A stretch of 64,000 bases of DNA from Streptomyces ambofaciens ATCC 23877 (GCF_001267885.1 NZ_CP012382.1:6249001-6313000), one strand, 5' to 3'. Shown: positions 8,605 through 18,132, counted from the stretch's first letter. Translations and numbers: made by a program. Notes: generated from the letters alone by a model not told the origin.

Positions 8605-9305
8605 CGGGCCGCCTGCCGGATCACGTACCCGAAGCCGCGCACCGTCCGGATCAGCGGCTCGCCGGCCCCGTCGGCGTCGCCGAGCTTGCGGCGCAGCCGG
8701 CTGACGACCAGCTCCACGACGTTGGACCGGCCGCCGAAACCGTACTCCCACACGTGGTCGAGGATCTGCGCCTTGGTCAGCACGGCCGGTGACTTGCGCA
8801 TGAGGTAGCGCAGCACCTCGTACTCGGTGGGGGTCAGCGACAGCCGCCGCTCGCCCCGGCGCACCTCACGGGTGTCCTCGTCCATCGTCAGGTCCCCCAC
8901 CCGCAGCACCGCCCGCCGGAGATCCGGCCCGGCGCTGCGCCGCAGCACGGTCCGCAGCCGGGCCATCAACTCCTCCACGGCGAACGGCTTGACCAGATAG
9001 TCGTCACCGCCCCGGGTCAGCCCCGCCACCCGGTCGGCCACACCGTCGCGCGCGGTGAGGAACACCACCGGCACCATCGTGCCCGAGCCGCGCAGCCGGT
9101 CCAGGACACCGAAGCCGTCGACGTCCGGCAGCATCAGGTCGAGCACCACGATGTCCGGACGGAACCCGGCGGCCAGCCGCAGCGCCTGCTCGCCGGTGTT
9201 CGCGGTGACCGCCTCCCAGCCCTCGTAGCGGGCGACGGTGGCCACGAGGTCGGCGATGGGCGGATCGTCGTCCACCACGAGGAGTCGCACTTTTTCCACC
9301 CGCAC
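8601..9305 (-). CDS. OmpR/PhoB-family response regulator
   Basis: 234 residues. Receiver domain with acidic pocket VVDDDP, phosphorylation site Asp56 in [12 protein letters not shown], and Lys in [12 protein letters not shown]-terminal winged helix carries [14 protein letters not shown] and the recognition region [14 protein letters not shown]. Three GTG codons compete for the start (9305, 9299, 9290). I took 9305, but none has a strong ribosome site, so the first five residues are uncertain. It is the first gene of a two-gene operon with the kinase downstream. Confidence 0.93.
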   Translation of the reverse strand: MRVEKVRLLVVDDDPPIADLVATVARYEGWEAVTANTGEQALRLAAGFRPDIVVLDLMLPDVDGFGVLDRLRGSGTMVPVVFLTARDGVADRVAGLTRGGDDYLVKPFAVEELMARLRTVLRRSAGPDLRRAVLRVGDLTMDEDTREVRRGERRLSLTPTEYEVLRYLMRKSPAVLTKAQILDHVWEYGFGGRSNVVELVVSRLRRKLGDADGAGEPLIRTVRGFGYVIRQAAR

Positions 9306-9652
9306 ATACTGCGCCACCGTCCGCCCGCACCCCATACCGCGTGGGCCTCCGCACCGAGATGGACAAGCAGTTGGCAGTCGCCCGACAGGAGAACGACAGG
9401 TCGGACGGGCGAAGCCCGGTGCCGTGACCATGGGTGAGGAGGGGATCGCGTGGGCCGCCGCCCGGCACGGCTGCGAGGTCTTCGCGGTCGACGCGGAACG
9501 CCGGGTGCCGCGCACGGCTGGCCTGCCCGTCCCGGGGTAGAGGCCTCACGCGGACGCCACGGGCCCGCAACACCGGACGTCTAGACTCTCCCGGCAACGA
9601 CCCGTAGCGACCTGGCCAGAACTTTCCGCCCACCCGAAGGGTATTCGGCGTT
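9306..9652. other. divergent promoter region, response regulator / osmoprotectant operon
   Basis: 347 bases between divergently transcribed genes. A TAGACT hexamer at 9582-9587 is a plausible -10 for the rightward operon, but no good -35 stands 16-19 bases before it. A 36-codon frame at 9430-9540 has no ribosome site and no protein-like pattern, so I do not call it. Confidence 0.4.
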
Positions 9653-10810
9653 TTGATACGGATGGAATCAGTCACCAAGCGGTACCCGGACGGCACCGTG
9701 GCGGTCGACCGGCTGTCGCTGGAGATACCGGACCGCTCGATCACGGTCCTCGTCGGACCCTCGGGCTGCGGCAAGACGACGACCCTGCGGATGATCAACA
9801 GGATGGTCGAGCCCACGGAGGGCACCATCTCCCTGGACGGCGCCGACCTCCAGCAGCAGCCGGTCACCACCCTGCGCCGGTCGATGGGGTACGTCATCCA
9901 GAACGCCGGGCTCTTCCAGCACCGGACGATCCTGGACAACATCGCCACCGTGCCCCGCATGATCGGCTGGGGCAAGCAGAAGTCCCGGGAACGGGCGGCC
10001 GAACTGATGGAACGGGTGGGGCTCGACGCCTCCCTCGGCAAGCGGTACCCGTACCAGCTCTCCGGCGGCCAGCAGCAGCGCGTCGGCGTGGCGCGGGCGC
10101 TCGCCGCCGACCCGCCCGTGCTCCTCATGGACGAGCCGTTCTCCGCGGTCGACCCCGTCGTCCGCAAGGGGCTCCAGGACGAACTCCTGCGCATCCAGGA
10201 CGAGCTGGGCAAGACCATCGTCTTCGTCACGCACGACATCGACGAGGCCGTCAAACTGGGCTCCATGGTCGCGGTGATGCGCACCGGCGGCCGGCTCGCC
10301 CAGTTCGCGCCGCCCGCCGAGCTCTTGTCCGACCCCGCGGACGACTTCGTCGAGGACTTCCTCGGCGCCGACCGCGGCATCCGCCGGCTGTCCTTCTTCC
10401 CCTCCGCGGGCCTGGAGCTGACGACCCGCCCGGTCGTGCGGGTCGACGCCACCGCCGAGCAACTCGCCGCGGCCGACGGCCCGTATCTGCTGGTGACCGA
10501 CGCGGACGGCCGACCGCTGGGCTGGGCCGAGCCGCGGGACCTGACCCCCGGCGCCCTCGTGCCCGAGCGCCTCCTGTCCCACGGGCGGCCGTTCCTGCCC
10601 GGCACCGATTCGCTGCGGGCCGCCCTGGACTGCGCGGTGCTCTCGCCGACCGGCTGGGCCGTCGCCGTGGACGCCGACGGCCGGGTGACCGGCGTCGTCT
10701 CCCAGCAGGCCGTCGGTGAGGCGATCCGCGCCGCTCACGGTGCGGGACCCGCGGCCGGGACGCCGGCCGCACGGCCCGCCACCGCCGCCGTCACCGAGGC
10801 CGCCCCGTGA
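9653..10810 (+). CDS. osmoprotectant (glycine betaine/choline-type) ABC transporter ATPase
   Basis: 385 residues. ATPase with Walker [10 protein letters not shown] at residues 36-44, the Q-loop in [14 protein letters not shown], signature LSGGQQQRV, Walker [13 protein letters not shown] and switch His in VTHDIDE. After the ATPase core (about 1-240) comes a C-terminal CBS-like extension, as in OpuCA/ProV transporters. A TTG start gives the family-like [17 protein letters not shown] at 9662 is the alternative. It heads a four-gene operon in which each gene overlaps or nearly overlaps the next (ATPase, permease, permease, binding protein), the OpuC layout for compatible-solute uptake under osmotic stress. 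Confidence 0.92.
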   Translation: MIRMESVTKRYPDGTVAVDRLSLEIPDRSITVLVGPSGCGKTTTLRMINRMVEPTEGTISLDGADLQQQPVTTLRRSMGYVIQNAGLFQHRTILDNIATVPRMIGWGKQKSRERAAELMERVGLDASLGKRYPYQLSGGQQQRVGVARALAADPPVLLMDEPFSAVDPVVRKGLQDELLRIQDELGKTIVFVTHDIDEAVKLGSMVAVMRTGGRLAQFAPPAELLSDPADDFVEDFLGADRGIRRLSFFPSAGLELTTRPVVRVDATAEQLAAADGPYLLVTDADGRPLGWAEPRDLTPGALVPERLLSHGRPFLPGTDSLRAALDCAVLSPTGWAVAVDADGRVTGVVSQQAVGEAIRAAHGAGPAAGTPAARPATAAVTEAAP

Positions 10811-11517
10811 ACGGTTTCTTCGACATCCCGAGCGACCTCGACAACACCTACTTCGGGCTGATCGGACTGCATCTGCGCGAGGCGCTGCTGCCGGTGCTGG
10901 CCGGGCTGCTGCTCGCGCTGCCCGTCGCCCAGCTCTGCGTGCGGTTCCGCTGGCTGTACCCGCCCGTGCTCGGCGTGACCACCGTCTTCTACGCCATCCC
11001 GTCGCTGGCGGTCTTCGTCGTCCTCATCGACTACACGGGCCAGACCGAACTGACGGTGATGATCCCGCTGGCCGTCTACAGCCTGGTGGTGCTCGTCCCG
11101 GCGATCGTCGACGGCGTGCGGTCGGTGCCCGAGGAGACCCTCGCCGCGTCCACCGCCATGGGCTTCGGTCCCGTACGGCGCTACCTCCAGGTGCAGTTGC
11201 CGATCGCCGTGCCCGCCATCCTCGCCGGCCTCCGCGTGGCCGTGTCGGCGAGCATCTCGCTGGTCAGCGTCGGCGCCCTCATCGGCAATCAGGGCGCCCT
11301 CGGCAATCTCCTCGCGGACGCCCAGAAGTACGGCCGTCCCGAACTGGCGGTGAACTCCGTCCTCACCACCGCCGTACTGGCGATCCTGTGCGACGCGGCA
11401 CTCGTCCTGGTCCGCAACCTGCTGACGCCGTGGATGCCGCGGGGCGGGACCAGGCGCCCCAAGGCGGCCGCCGTGCGGCAGGGCCGGCCCGAGACGGAGA
11501 AGGCGGCGGCCCGGTGA
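10807..11517 (+). CDS. osmoprotectant ABC transporter permease (first)
   Basis: 236 residues with about five or six hydrophobic helices and a binding-protein-dependent permease loop around ASTAMGFGPVRRYLQVQLPIAVPAI. That loop contacts the ATPase. The GTG start overlaps the ATPase stop (GTGA), and its own stop overlaps the second permease the same way. Opuc-type transporters use two different permeases, consistent with the paired genes here. The C-terminal ~25 residues are Arg/Lys/Ala-rich and cytoplasmic. Confidence 0.9.
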   Translation: MNGFFDIPSDLDNTYFGLIGLHLREALLPVLAGLLLALPVAQLCVRFRWLYPPVLGVTTVFYAIPSLAVFVVLIDYTGQTELTVMIPLAVYSLVVLVPAIVDGVRSVPEETLAASTAMGFGPVRRYLQVQLPIAVPAILAGLRVAVSASISLVSVGALIGNQGALGNLLADAQKYGRPELAVNSVLTTAVLAILCDAALVLVRNLLTPWMPRGGTRRPKAAAVRQGRPETEKAAAR

Positions 11518-12179
11518 ACGTGATCAACTTCGTCAACGCCTTCTTCAGCGACAGCGCCCACTGGCACGGCTACGACGGCATCCCGCAACGCCTGCTGGAG
11601 CACGTCCAGTACTCGCTGCTGGCCCTCGGCCTGGCCGCCGCGATCGGGCTGCCCGCCGGGCTGCTGACCGGGCACACCGGACGCGGCGGCAACGCGGTCG
11701 CCTTCGTCGCCACCGCCGCCCGCGCGCTGCCCAGCTTCGGCCTGCTGGTGCTGATCGCCGTCGCGGTCGGCATCGGCCTGCTGCCCGTCATGATCCCGCT
11801 GGTCGTGCTCGCGGTCCCGCCGATCCTGGTGACCACCTACGAGGCGGTCCGCTCCGTCGACCCCTCCCCGGTGGACGCCGCCCGGGGCATGGGCATGCAC
11901 GAGTCGAGCATCCTGTTCCGGGTCGAACTGCCCGTCGCCCTGCCGCTGATCCTCAGCGGACTGCGCTCGGCGGCCATCCAGGTCGTCTCGACGGCCACCA
12001 TCGCCGCGTACGTCAGTCTCGGCGGGATCGGCCGGTACATCATCGACGGGCTCTACCAGCGCGACTACGAGAAGGTGGTCGGCGGAGCCACCCTGGTGGC
12101 GCTCCTGGCCCTCGTCACGCTCGCGTTGTTCTGGGCGGCGGGACGGCTGGCGGTCTCGCCCGGGGTGCGCAGGCGATGA
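11514..12179 (+). CDS. osmoprotectant ABC transporter permease (second)
   Basis: 221 residues. GTG start inside the preceding gene's stop (GTGA). Several hydrophobic helices, and the permease cytoplasmic loop DAARGMGMHESSILFRVELPV, which is the EAA-type contact with the ATPase. The following binding-protein frame can begin at an ATGA overlap at its end. It is the second half of the two-permease channel of the operon. Confidence 0.9.
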   Translation: MNVINFVNAFFSDSAHWHGYDGIPQRLLEHVQYSLLALGLAAAIGLPAGLLTGHTGRGGNAVAFVATAARALPSFGLLVLIAVAVGIGLLPVMIPLVVLAVPPILVTTYEAVRSVDPSPVDAARGMGMHESSILFRVELPVALPLILSGLRSAAIQVVSTATIAAYVSLGGIGRYIIDGLYQRDYEKVVGGATLVALLALVTLALFWAAGRLAVSPGVRRR

Positions 12180-12265
12180 CCACGGAGCGAGATGTGCACA
12201 CGGGTGTGAAAAACGTGACCAGGCCGTTCTTGACTGACCGACAAGTGGCTCGTTTGGATCGGTGG

Positions 12266-13225
12266 ATGACTTCTACCGCGCACAGCAGCAGGTCCAGGAC
12301 GAGGCACACCGGCGCGGCGGCCGTCGCGCTCACCGCCGCGGCGGCGCTGCTCGCGGGCTGTTCCTCCTCCGACGACACCTCCGACAACCCCCTCGCCGGG
12401 GAGAAGGCGGAGGCCGGCACCGTCGTCGTCGGCTCGAACAACTTCGCCGAGAGCACCCTGCTCGCCGACATCTACGGCGAGGCGCTCAAGGCCAAGGGCC
12501 TCAAGGTCACCTACAAGCACAACATCGGCAGCCGCGAGACGACGTACGGCCTGATGAAGAACGGCTCGGTCACCGTGCTGCCCGAGTACAACGGCTCGCT
12601 GCTGGCCTACCTCGACTCCAAGGCCGAGCAGAAGTCCGCCGAGGCGGTGAACGAGGCGGCGAAGGCCGGGCTCGACGAGAAGCTGACGCTGCTGGAATCG
12701 TCGCCGGCCGAGAACAAGGACTCGGTCAGCGTCAACGCCGAGACCGCGAAGAAGTACGGGCTCACCGCGGAGTCGACCCTCGCCGACCTGAAGGAGGTCG
12801 CGCCGGACCTGGTGATCGGCGGCTCGCCCGAGTTCCAGACCCGGCAGCAGGGGCTGAAGGGCCTGGAGTCCGTGTACGGCCTGAAGTTCAAGTCCTTCAA
12901 GGCGCTCGACGCGGGCGGCCCCCTCACGCAGTCGGCGCTGACCAAGAACACCGTGCAGGCGGCGGACGTGTTCACCACCGACCCGACCATCATCAAGGAG
13001 AAGTTCGTCGTCCTGAAGGACCCGGAGAACCTCTTCGGCTACGCGAACGTGACCCCGCTGGTGTACAAGGAGGGGCTCTCCGAGGAGGGCGTCGCCGCAC
13101 TGAACGCGGTCTCCGCCAAGCTGGACACCAAGACGCTCCTCGACCTGGACGCCCAGGTGCAGCTGGACAAGAAGGACCCGCTGGACGTGGCCAAGGAATG
13201 GCTCGCGTCGGCCGGACTGGTCTGA
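12266..13225 (+). CDS. osmoprotectant-binding lipoprotein
   Basis: About 319 residues from this ATG. Signal peptide with a polar start, Ala-rich core and lipobox LLAGC, so it should be a membrane-anchored lipoprotein. The mature part begins TVVVGSNNFAESTLLADIYGE and contains YNGSLLAYL, typical of the OpuCC/ProX-type quaternary-ammonium-binding family. An ATG at 12176 overlaps the permease stop (ATGA) and would add 30 residues ahead of the signal peptide. I prefer 12266 because it gives a normal signal peptide, but the upstream start cannot be excluded. Last gene of the uptake operon. Confidence 0.9.
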   Translation: MTSTAHSSRSRTRHTGAAAVALTAAAALLAGCSSSDDTSDNPLAGEKAEAGTVVVGSNNFAESTLLADIYGEALKAKGLKVTYKHNIGSRETTYGLMKNGSVTVLPEYNGSLLAYLDSKAEQKSAEAVNEAAKAGLDEKLTLLESSPAENKDSVSVNAETAKKYGLTAESTLADLKEVAPDLVIGGSPEFQTRQQGLKGLESVYGLKFKSFKALDAGGPLTQSALTKNTVQAADVFTTDPTIIKEKFVVLKDPENLFGYANVTPLVYKEGLSEEGVAALNAVSAKLDTKTLLDLDAQVQLDKKDPLDVAKEWLASAGLV

Positions 13226-13245
13226 CGCTCCGGTCCCGGCCGCCG

Positions 13246-13860
13246 TCACGGCGCCGCGGCCCCGGCCGCGGCGTCGATCAGCTGGTCGATCAGCGCGACG
13301 AGGACGTCCCGGCAGGAGGCCCGGTCCCGCGCGTCGCACAGCAGCACCTGCACGTGCGCCGGCAGCGCCAGCGCCTCCCGGATCGCCTCGGCCGGATACG
13401 GATGCCGCCCGTGGAAGCCGTTGACGCCGACGACGAACGGGATGCCCCGCCGCTCGAAGAAGTCGATGGCCGCGAAGCTCGACTCGGGTCTGCGGACGTC
13501 GACCAGGACCACGGCGCCGAGGGCGCCGATCGCCAGGTCGTTCCACATGAACCAGAACCGCTGCTGCCCGGGGGTGCCGAAGAGGTACAGCACCAGTTCC
13601 CGGCCGATGCTGATCCGGCCGAAGTCCAGGGCCACGGTCGTGGCCCGCTTCTCCTCGATGCCGGCGAGGTCGTCCACGTCCAGTCCCGCCGCGGTCAGCG
13701 GTTCCTCGGTGCGCAGCGGGGCGATCTCGCTCACCGATCCGACCATGGTGGTCTTGCCGACGCCGAAACCCCCGGCGATCAGGATCTTCACGGCGTCGGG
13801 TGCGGCGGCCCGGGGCGCGGGTGCCGTGGGCGCCGGAGCGGTGCGGTCAGAGCCGGCCAA
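13246..13860 (-). CDS. cvnD: conservon small GTPase-like protein CvnD
   Basis: 204 residues. Ras-like GTPase domain with P-loop GGFGVGKTTM (about 30-39) after an Ala/Pro-rich N-terminal tail. The DxxG-equivalent is LFGTPGQQRF, where the family replaces DTAGQ, and a further core motif is VVLVDVRRPESS. It is the last gene of a conservon (cvnA-B-C-D), a Streptomyces module thought to act like a membrane-associated G-protein signalling complex. The start is TTG at 13860, supported by GAGGGA five bases upstream; it overlaps the cvnC 3' end by 14 bases. Confidence 0.93.
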   Translation of the reverse strand: MAGSDRTAPAPTAPAPRAAAPDAVKILIAGGFGVGKTTMVGSVSEIAPLRTEEPLTAAGLDVDDLAGIEEKRATTVALDFGRISIGRELVLYLFGTPGQQRFWFMWNDLAIGALGAVVLVDVRRPESSFAAIDFFERRGIPFVVGVNGFHGRHPYPAEAIREALALPAHVQVLLCDARDRASCRDVLVALIDQLIDAAAGAAAP

Positions 13861-14206
13861 GGCCGTCCCTCACTTTCTGCAGCAGGTCCAGGTCCGGGTT
13901 GGCGCGGGAGACGAGGTGCGGCGGCCGGGCGGTGATCCGGCCCGCCTCCAGCAGGTCGCAGAGCAGGATCACGACCACGCTCACCGGCAGGTCGAGGCGG
14001 GCCGCTATCTCCGCGACGGCGACGGGCTCGGCGCACAGGCGCAGGATGCGCAGGTGCTCGGGCTGCGGTCGCGCGGCCCGCGAGGGCTGTGGGTCGACCG
14101 CGGTCACCGTCGTGATGAGGGTGAAGTCGGCGCGGCTGGGCCGGGTCCGGCCGCCGGTCAGGGTGAACGGCCGCACCAGCCGGCCCCCCGCGTCGCCTCC
14201 GGTCAC
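13847..14206 (-). CDS. cvnC: conservon DUF742 protein CvnC
   Basis: 119 residues of the DUF742 family: N-terminal VRPFTLTGGRTRP, then a winged-helix-like part ending LLQKVRDGLGRL. It is assumed to couple the sensor and roadblock protein to the GTPase; its biochemical role is not known. GTG start one base after the cvnB stop; its 3' end overlaps cvnD by 14 bases, so the three downstream conservon genes are translationally linked. Confidence 0.93.
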   Translation of the reverse strand: MTGGDAGGRLVRPFTLTGGRTRPSRADFTLITTVTAVDPQPSRAARPQPEHLRILRLCAEPVAVAEIAARLDLPVSVVVILLCDLLEAGRITARPPHLVSRANPDLDLLQKVRDGLGRL

Positions 14207-14207
14207 G

Positions 14208-14627
14208 TCACTCGCCGGGGCCGGCGGTGGCCCGCGGTGCCGCGCTCAGGTGCTCGCCGATCTTCTTCACCAGCATGTTCATCTGGTACGCCACGACACC
14301 GACGTCGGCGTTCGGGCCGGTGAGGACGACCAGGTGGGCGCCCGGGCCCGCCGAGGTGAGTATCAGGTAGCTGTTGGCCATCTCGATGAGGGCCTGGCGC
14401 ACCGGGCCGCCGCGGAAGTCCATGCTGACGCCCTTGCTCAGGCTCATCAGGCCCGACGCGGTCGCCGCCAGCCGCTCGGCGTCGTCGCGCAGGAAACCGG
14501 TGGACTTGCTGACGACCAGTCCGTCCTCGGAGAGCACCACCGCCTGGCTCACGTCGGCGACCCGCTCCACGAGTCCGGTGAGCAGCTGGTCCAGCTCGGT
14601 GTGCGTGGCGGGGGAGGGTCGGGTCAT
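14208..14627 (-). CDS. cvnB: conservon roadblock/LC7 protein CvnB
   Basis: 139 residues of the roadblock/LC7 family, which commonly acts as a dimeric regulator of small GTPases. Features are LLTGLVERVADVSQAVVLSEDGLVV, SKGVSMDFRGGPVRQALIEM and YLILTSAGPGAHLVVL. The ATG overlaps the cvnA stop (ATGA). Within a conservon the likely partner is CvnD, with CvnA as input. Confidence 0.94.
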   Translation of the reverse strand: MTRPSPATHTELDQLLTGLVERVADVSQAVVLSEDGLVVSKSTGFLRDDAERLAATASGLMSLSKGVSMDFRGGPVRQALIEMANSYLILTSAGPGAHLVVLTGPNADVGVVAYQMNMLVKKIGEHLSAAPRATAGPGE

Positions 14628-17050
14628 GGCTTGTCCTTCGTCGGCGGTCGTCGGTCGGCGGTCGGGGTCGGGGGCGCGGCGCAGGAGAGAGCCTGCTCGG
14701 CGGCGGGGGTGTCGGCGGGTTCCGCGTCGACGGCGGTGTCCCCGTCCGTGCCGGCGGCCTGCGCCCGCAGCGTGCCGCGCTGGAAACCGGCGAGGGACGC
14801 GGCGGCGCGCTCGGCGGTGAAGGCGGCGTGGTCCTCCGCGGCGGCGTCCGGGCCGTCCTGGCCGGTGACGGGGCCCTCGTCACGGAGCTCGGCGGCCAGG
14901 CTCGTCTGCGGCACCCGGCGGGGCAGCGGGGCGAGCCCGTCGGCCTCGGTGGCGGTGGCGGCCGGAGCCGGGGCCGGGCGCGCCGCCGGGGAAGGCCGCT
15001 TCACCGGGAGGGGACGGCCCTCCCCGGCCGCGGCCGAGACGCGCACGAGGGCCTCGGGGGCATCGGGGGCCTCGGGGGCCTCGGGGGCCGGCGGTGCGCC
15101 GTCGGCACCGGCACCCCCCTCCACAGGCTCCGGCACCACGATGTCGTGCGGGATGAGCACGATGGCGGTGGTCCCGCCGTACGGGGAGGAGCGCAGCGTC
15201 ACGGTGATGCCGTGCCGGTGGGCGAGCCGGGCGACGACGAACATGCCGAGCCGCAGGTCGTCCGCGAGCGCCACGACGTCGAACTGCGGGGCCACGGCGA
15301 GCTGGGCGTTGAACGAGGCGTAGTCCTCCTCCGACAGGCCCAGTCCACGGTCCTCGATCTCGACGGCCAGGCCCTTGGCGACCATCGCGGCCCGCACCCC
15401 GACCGGCTGGGGGGCGGGGGAGTACGCGGTGGCGTTGTCGATGAGTTCGGCGAGCAGGTGGATCACGTCGGCCACCGCGGGCGGGGCGAGGGCCACCTCC
15501 TCGTCGGTGTGCAGCTCCACCCGCTGGTACTCGGCGACCTCGCCGACCGCGCTGCGCAGGATGTCGACCAGCGCGACGGGCTCGCGCCAGGTGCGCCGTG
15601 GCTGCTCACCACTGATGATCACGAGGTTCTCCTCGTACCGGCGCAACTGGCTCGCGGTGGAGTCCAGTTCGTAGAGGCCCTTGAGGATCTCGGGGTCGGT
15701 GTGCTCGCGCTCCAGCGCGTCCAGCTTGCCGAGCTGCATGTTGACGAGGTTCTGGCTCTGCCGGGCGATGCCCAGGATCACCTTCTGGAAGCCGCGCCGG
15801 GTGTCGGCGAGTTCGACGGCGGTGTGCACGGCGGTGCGCTGCGCCGCGTTGAACGCTTGCGCCACCTGGCCGAGTTCGTCGCGCCCGTAGTCCAGCGGCG
15901 GGGTCGCCGACTCCACGTCGACCTTCTCGCCCCGCTCCAGCCGGGCCACCACCTCGGGCAGCCGCTCCTCGGCCAGGCTCAGGGTGGCCAGCCGCAGCCC
16001 GCGCAGCCGGCGGGAGAGCGAGCGGGTGATGCGCCAGGACATGCCGACGCACAGCAGCAGGGCGACCAGGCCGCCCGCGCTGAGGGAGGCCGCGGTGATC
16101 AGCAGTCCGCGCGCCTCGTCGGCGCTGCGGTCGAGCAGGCCGTCCGTCTGCTGCCGGATCAGCGCCGCGTACTGGTCGGAGACCTCGTCCAGGGCGGTCG
16201 TCCAGCGCTGCCGCACGTCCGGCAGGTCGATCCGGCCCTCCCCGCCCGCCGCGCGGGCCGCGAGCACCTGGTCCTCGACGGACTGCAGGGCCGCCCACTC
16301 CGGGCTCGCGAGGATCCGCTCGGTCTGCGCCTTCGCCTCGCCCCGCAGGGAGGGGAGGATCTGGTCCTGGACCAGCCAGCGCCGGGTGTGGACCAGCTGG
16401 GCGAACTCCGCCCACTCCTCCTCGCCCATCCGGTCGGACGGCCAGGCCAGGGTGAGCCGGGCGTCCTCCTGGGACACCAGTTCCGCGGCGTGCTCCAGGG
16501 CGACCAGTGGTCCGGCCTGCGAGGTGAGGTCGCCGTCGTCGACCTGGGAGAGTTCCTGGAAGGCGTGGATCTGCTCGTCGATGATCGACGTGTACTGGTC
16601 GAGTGCCTGGTCGGCGGTGATGTCGCTGGGCTCGTCGACCTGGTCGCGGTAGTACTCCAGGCTGCCCACCGAGCCGAGCACCGAGTACAGCCGCTCCGAG
16701 ACCCGGTCGGGCGCGCGCTCGATCGCGTCGGACCGGCCGACCAGTTGGGCCACCGCCGCGTCCGTCCTCCGCCGCTGGGCGTCCAGGTCGGTACGGTCGC
16801 CGCCGGGTCCCGCCAGCCACGCCGCCGACAGGCTGCGCTCCTTCTGGAGCGCGAGCGCCGCCTCGGTGCCCATGGCCCCGGTGGACCGGCTGAGCTCCGT
16901 CTGCGCCCGCAGTCGCAGGCCCTCGGAGAACATCTGGATCGTCGTCACCCCCCACACCGTGGCGAGGGTGACGCCCGGGACCAGGGCCAGGAGGATCAGG
17001 GAGAGACGTATGGAGCCGAGGCGGCGCCGGGCACCCGTCCGTGCAGACAT
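14624..17050 (-). CDS. cvnA: conservon sensor kinase-like protein CvnA, phospho-acceptor His apparently replaced
   Basis: 808 residues. TM1 is at ~14-36, a large extracytoplasmic nitrate/nitrite-sensor-like (NIT) domain at ~60-310, and TM2 at ~314-336. A HAMP-like linker and a GHKL ATPase domain follow, with N-box ELIDNATAYSP (535-545) and G1 EDRGLGL (566-572). The last ~160 residues are Ala/Pro-rich and probably disordered. Relatives usually carry LDHLATRMRR at the dimerisation helix; here the stretch reads ELDSTASQLRR, with Ser464 where His is expected. AGGA precedes the ATG. It lies 68 bases downstream of a sugar-binding lipoprotein gene on the same strand. Confidence 0.93.
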   Translation of the reverse strand: MSARTGARRRLGSIRLSLILLALVPGVTLATVWGVTTIQMFSEGLRLRAQTELSRSTGAMGTEAALALQKERSLSAAWLAGPGGDRTDLDAQRRRTDAAVAQLVGRSDAIERAPDRVSERLYSVLGSVGSLEYYRDQVDEPSDITADQALDQYTSIIDEQIHAFQELSQVDDGDLTSQAGPLVALEHAAELVSQEDARLTLAWPSDRMGEEEWAEFAQLVHTRRWLVQDQILPSLRGEAKAQTERILASPEWAALQSVEDQVLAARAAGGEGRIDLPDVRQRWTTALDEVSDQYAALIRQQTDGLLDRSADEARGLLITAASLSAGGLVALLLCVGMSWRITRSLSRRLRGLRLATLSLAEERLPEVVARLERGEKVDVESATPPLDYGRDELGQVAQAFNAAQRTAVHTAVELADTRRGFQKVILGIARQSQNLVNMQLGKLDALEREHTDPEILKGLYELDSTASQLRRYEENLVIISGEQPRRTWREPVALVDILRSAVGEVAEYQRVELHTDEEVALAPPAVADVIHLLAELIDNATAYSPAPQPVGVRAAMVAKGLAVEIEDRGLGLSEEDYASFNAQLAVAPQFDVVALADDLRLGMFVVARLAHRHGITVTLRSSPYGGTTAIVLIPHDIVVPEPVEGGAGADGAPPAPEAPEAPDAPEALVRVSAAAGEGRPLPVKRPSPAARPAPAPAATATEADGLAPLPRRVPQTSLAAELRDEGPVTGQDGPDAAAEDHAAFTAERAAASLAGFQRGTLRAQAAGTDGDTAVDAEPADTPAAEQALSCAAPPTPTADRRPPTKDKP

Positions 17051-17118
17051 CGTCGTCCTAGGCGATCAGTGGGGAAGGCGGTCAAGTGCGCGCGGGCGCG
17101 TGCGGTCGCGGGGGCCGG

Positions 17119-18132
17119 TCACCGGGTGCCGCCCGCGGCGAAGCGCGCGACCGCGTCGGCGTTCGTCCGGGTCACGAAGGCCGGGCCGGTCAGGACGGGC
17201 GCCACTCCGCCGCCACTGACGTTGCCGTTGGTGCGGTAGAGCCAGAGCGCGTCCACCGCGAGGTAGCCTTGCAGATACGGCTGCTGGTCCACCGCGAACT
17301 GCACGTCGCCCCGCTTGACCGCGGCGACCAGGTCCTCGTCCAGGTCGAAGGTGGCGACCTGGGCCCTGCTGCCCGCCTTGGCCACTGCCTCGACCGCGGT
17401 GAGGGCGAAGGCCGCGCCGTTCATGACGACCTCGTCGATGCTGGAGTCCTGCCGCAGCCGCGCGGTGACGGCCGCGCCCACCGCCTTCATGTCGGTGCCC
17501 TCGACGTAGAGCATCTCGGTCTCGCCGCCGAAGGTCTTCTTCACACCGGCGCAGCGGGCCTCCAGGGCGACGTTGCCCCGCTCGTGGATGACGCACAGGG
17601 CGTGCCGGGCCCGCAGGTCGTTCAGCTTGTCGCCGACGGCCCGGCCCGCGACGCTCTCGTCCTGGCCGAAGTACTGGAGGAGCCCGGTCGGCCGCCAGGC
17701 GTCGATACCGGAGTTGAGGCCGACGACGGGGATGCCGGCCGCCTCCGCCTCGGCGACCGGCCCCTTCATCGCCTGCGGTTTGGCGAGGGTCACGGCGATG
17801 CCGTCGGCCTTCTCGCGGATCGCGTCCCGCACCAGGTCGGCCTGGTCGGCGGTGTCGGCGTCACCGGCGTACGTGAGGTCGACGCCGTCCTTCGCGGCGG
17901 CCGCCTCGGCGCCCTTGCGCACCCGGTCCCAGAAGGCGTCGCCCTCCCCACCGTGGGTGACCATGACGATCTTCATCCGGTCGCCGCCGGCCCCGGCCGC
18001 GGCGTCGGCGGCCGAGCCGTCCTCGTCCGCGCCGAGGGCGGAGCAGCCGGCCGCCAGCAGGCAGACGGCCGCGGCGAGGGCGGCGGCGCGCAGGCGTCCG
18101 GGCGTGGGGGTGGGCGGGGGAGAAGTACTCAT
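17119..18132 (-). CDS. sugar-type periplasmic-binding lipoprotein without transporter
   Basis: 337 residues. Signal peptide with lipobox LLAAGC (Cys near 26), then a type-1 periplasmic-binding fold: MKIVMVTHGGEGDAFWDRVRKGAE, GIAVTLAKPQAMKGPVAEAEAAGIPVV and FDLDEDLVAAVKRGDVQFAVDQQPYLQGY. This matches ribose/autoinducer-2-class binding proteins. No permease or ATPase is adjacent. Instead the conservon begins 68 bases downstream on the same strand, which suggests a sensory role for the extracytoplasmic domain of CvnA, or use of a transporter encoded elsewhere. ATG 18132 gives the normal signal peptide; the open frame extends further upstream only by composition. Confidence 0.88.
   Translation of the reverse strand: MSTSPPPTPTPGRLRAAALAAAVCLLAAGCSALGADEDGSAADAAAGAGGDRMKIVMVTHGGEGDAFWDRVRKGAEAAAAKDGVDLTYAGDADTADQADLVRDAIREKADGIAVTLAKPQAMKGPVAEAEAAGIPVVGLNSGIDAWRPTGLLQYFGQDESVAGRAVGDKLNDLRARHALCVIHERGNVALEARCAGVKKTFGGETEMLYVEGTDMKAVGAAVTARLRQDSSIDEVVMNGAAFALTAVEAVAKAGSRAQVATFDLDEDLVAAVKRGDVQFAVDQQPYLQGYLAVDALWLYRTNGNVSGGGVAPVLTGPAFVTRTNADAVARFAAGGTR

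Noticed and set aside
9430..9540. 36-codon frame in the gap before the osmoprotectant operon
   Set aside because: No ribosome site and no recognisable protein pattern; composition alone keeps it open.
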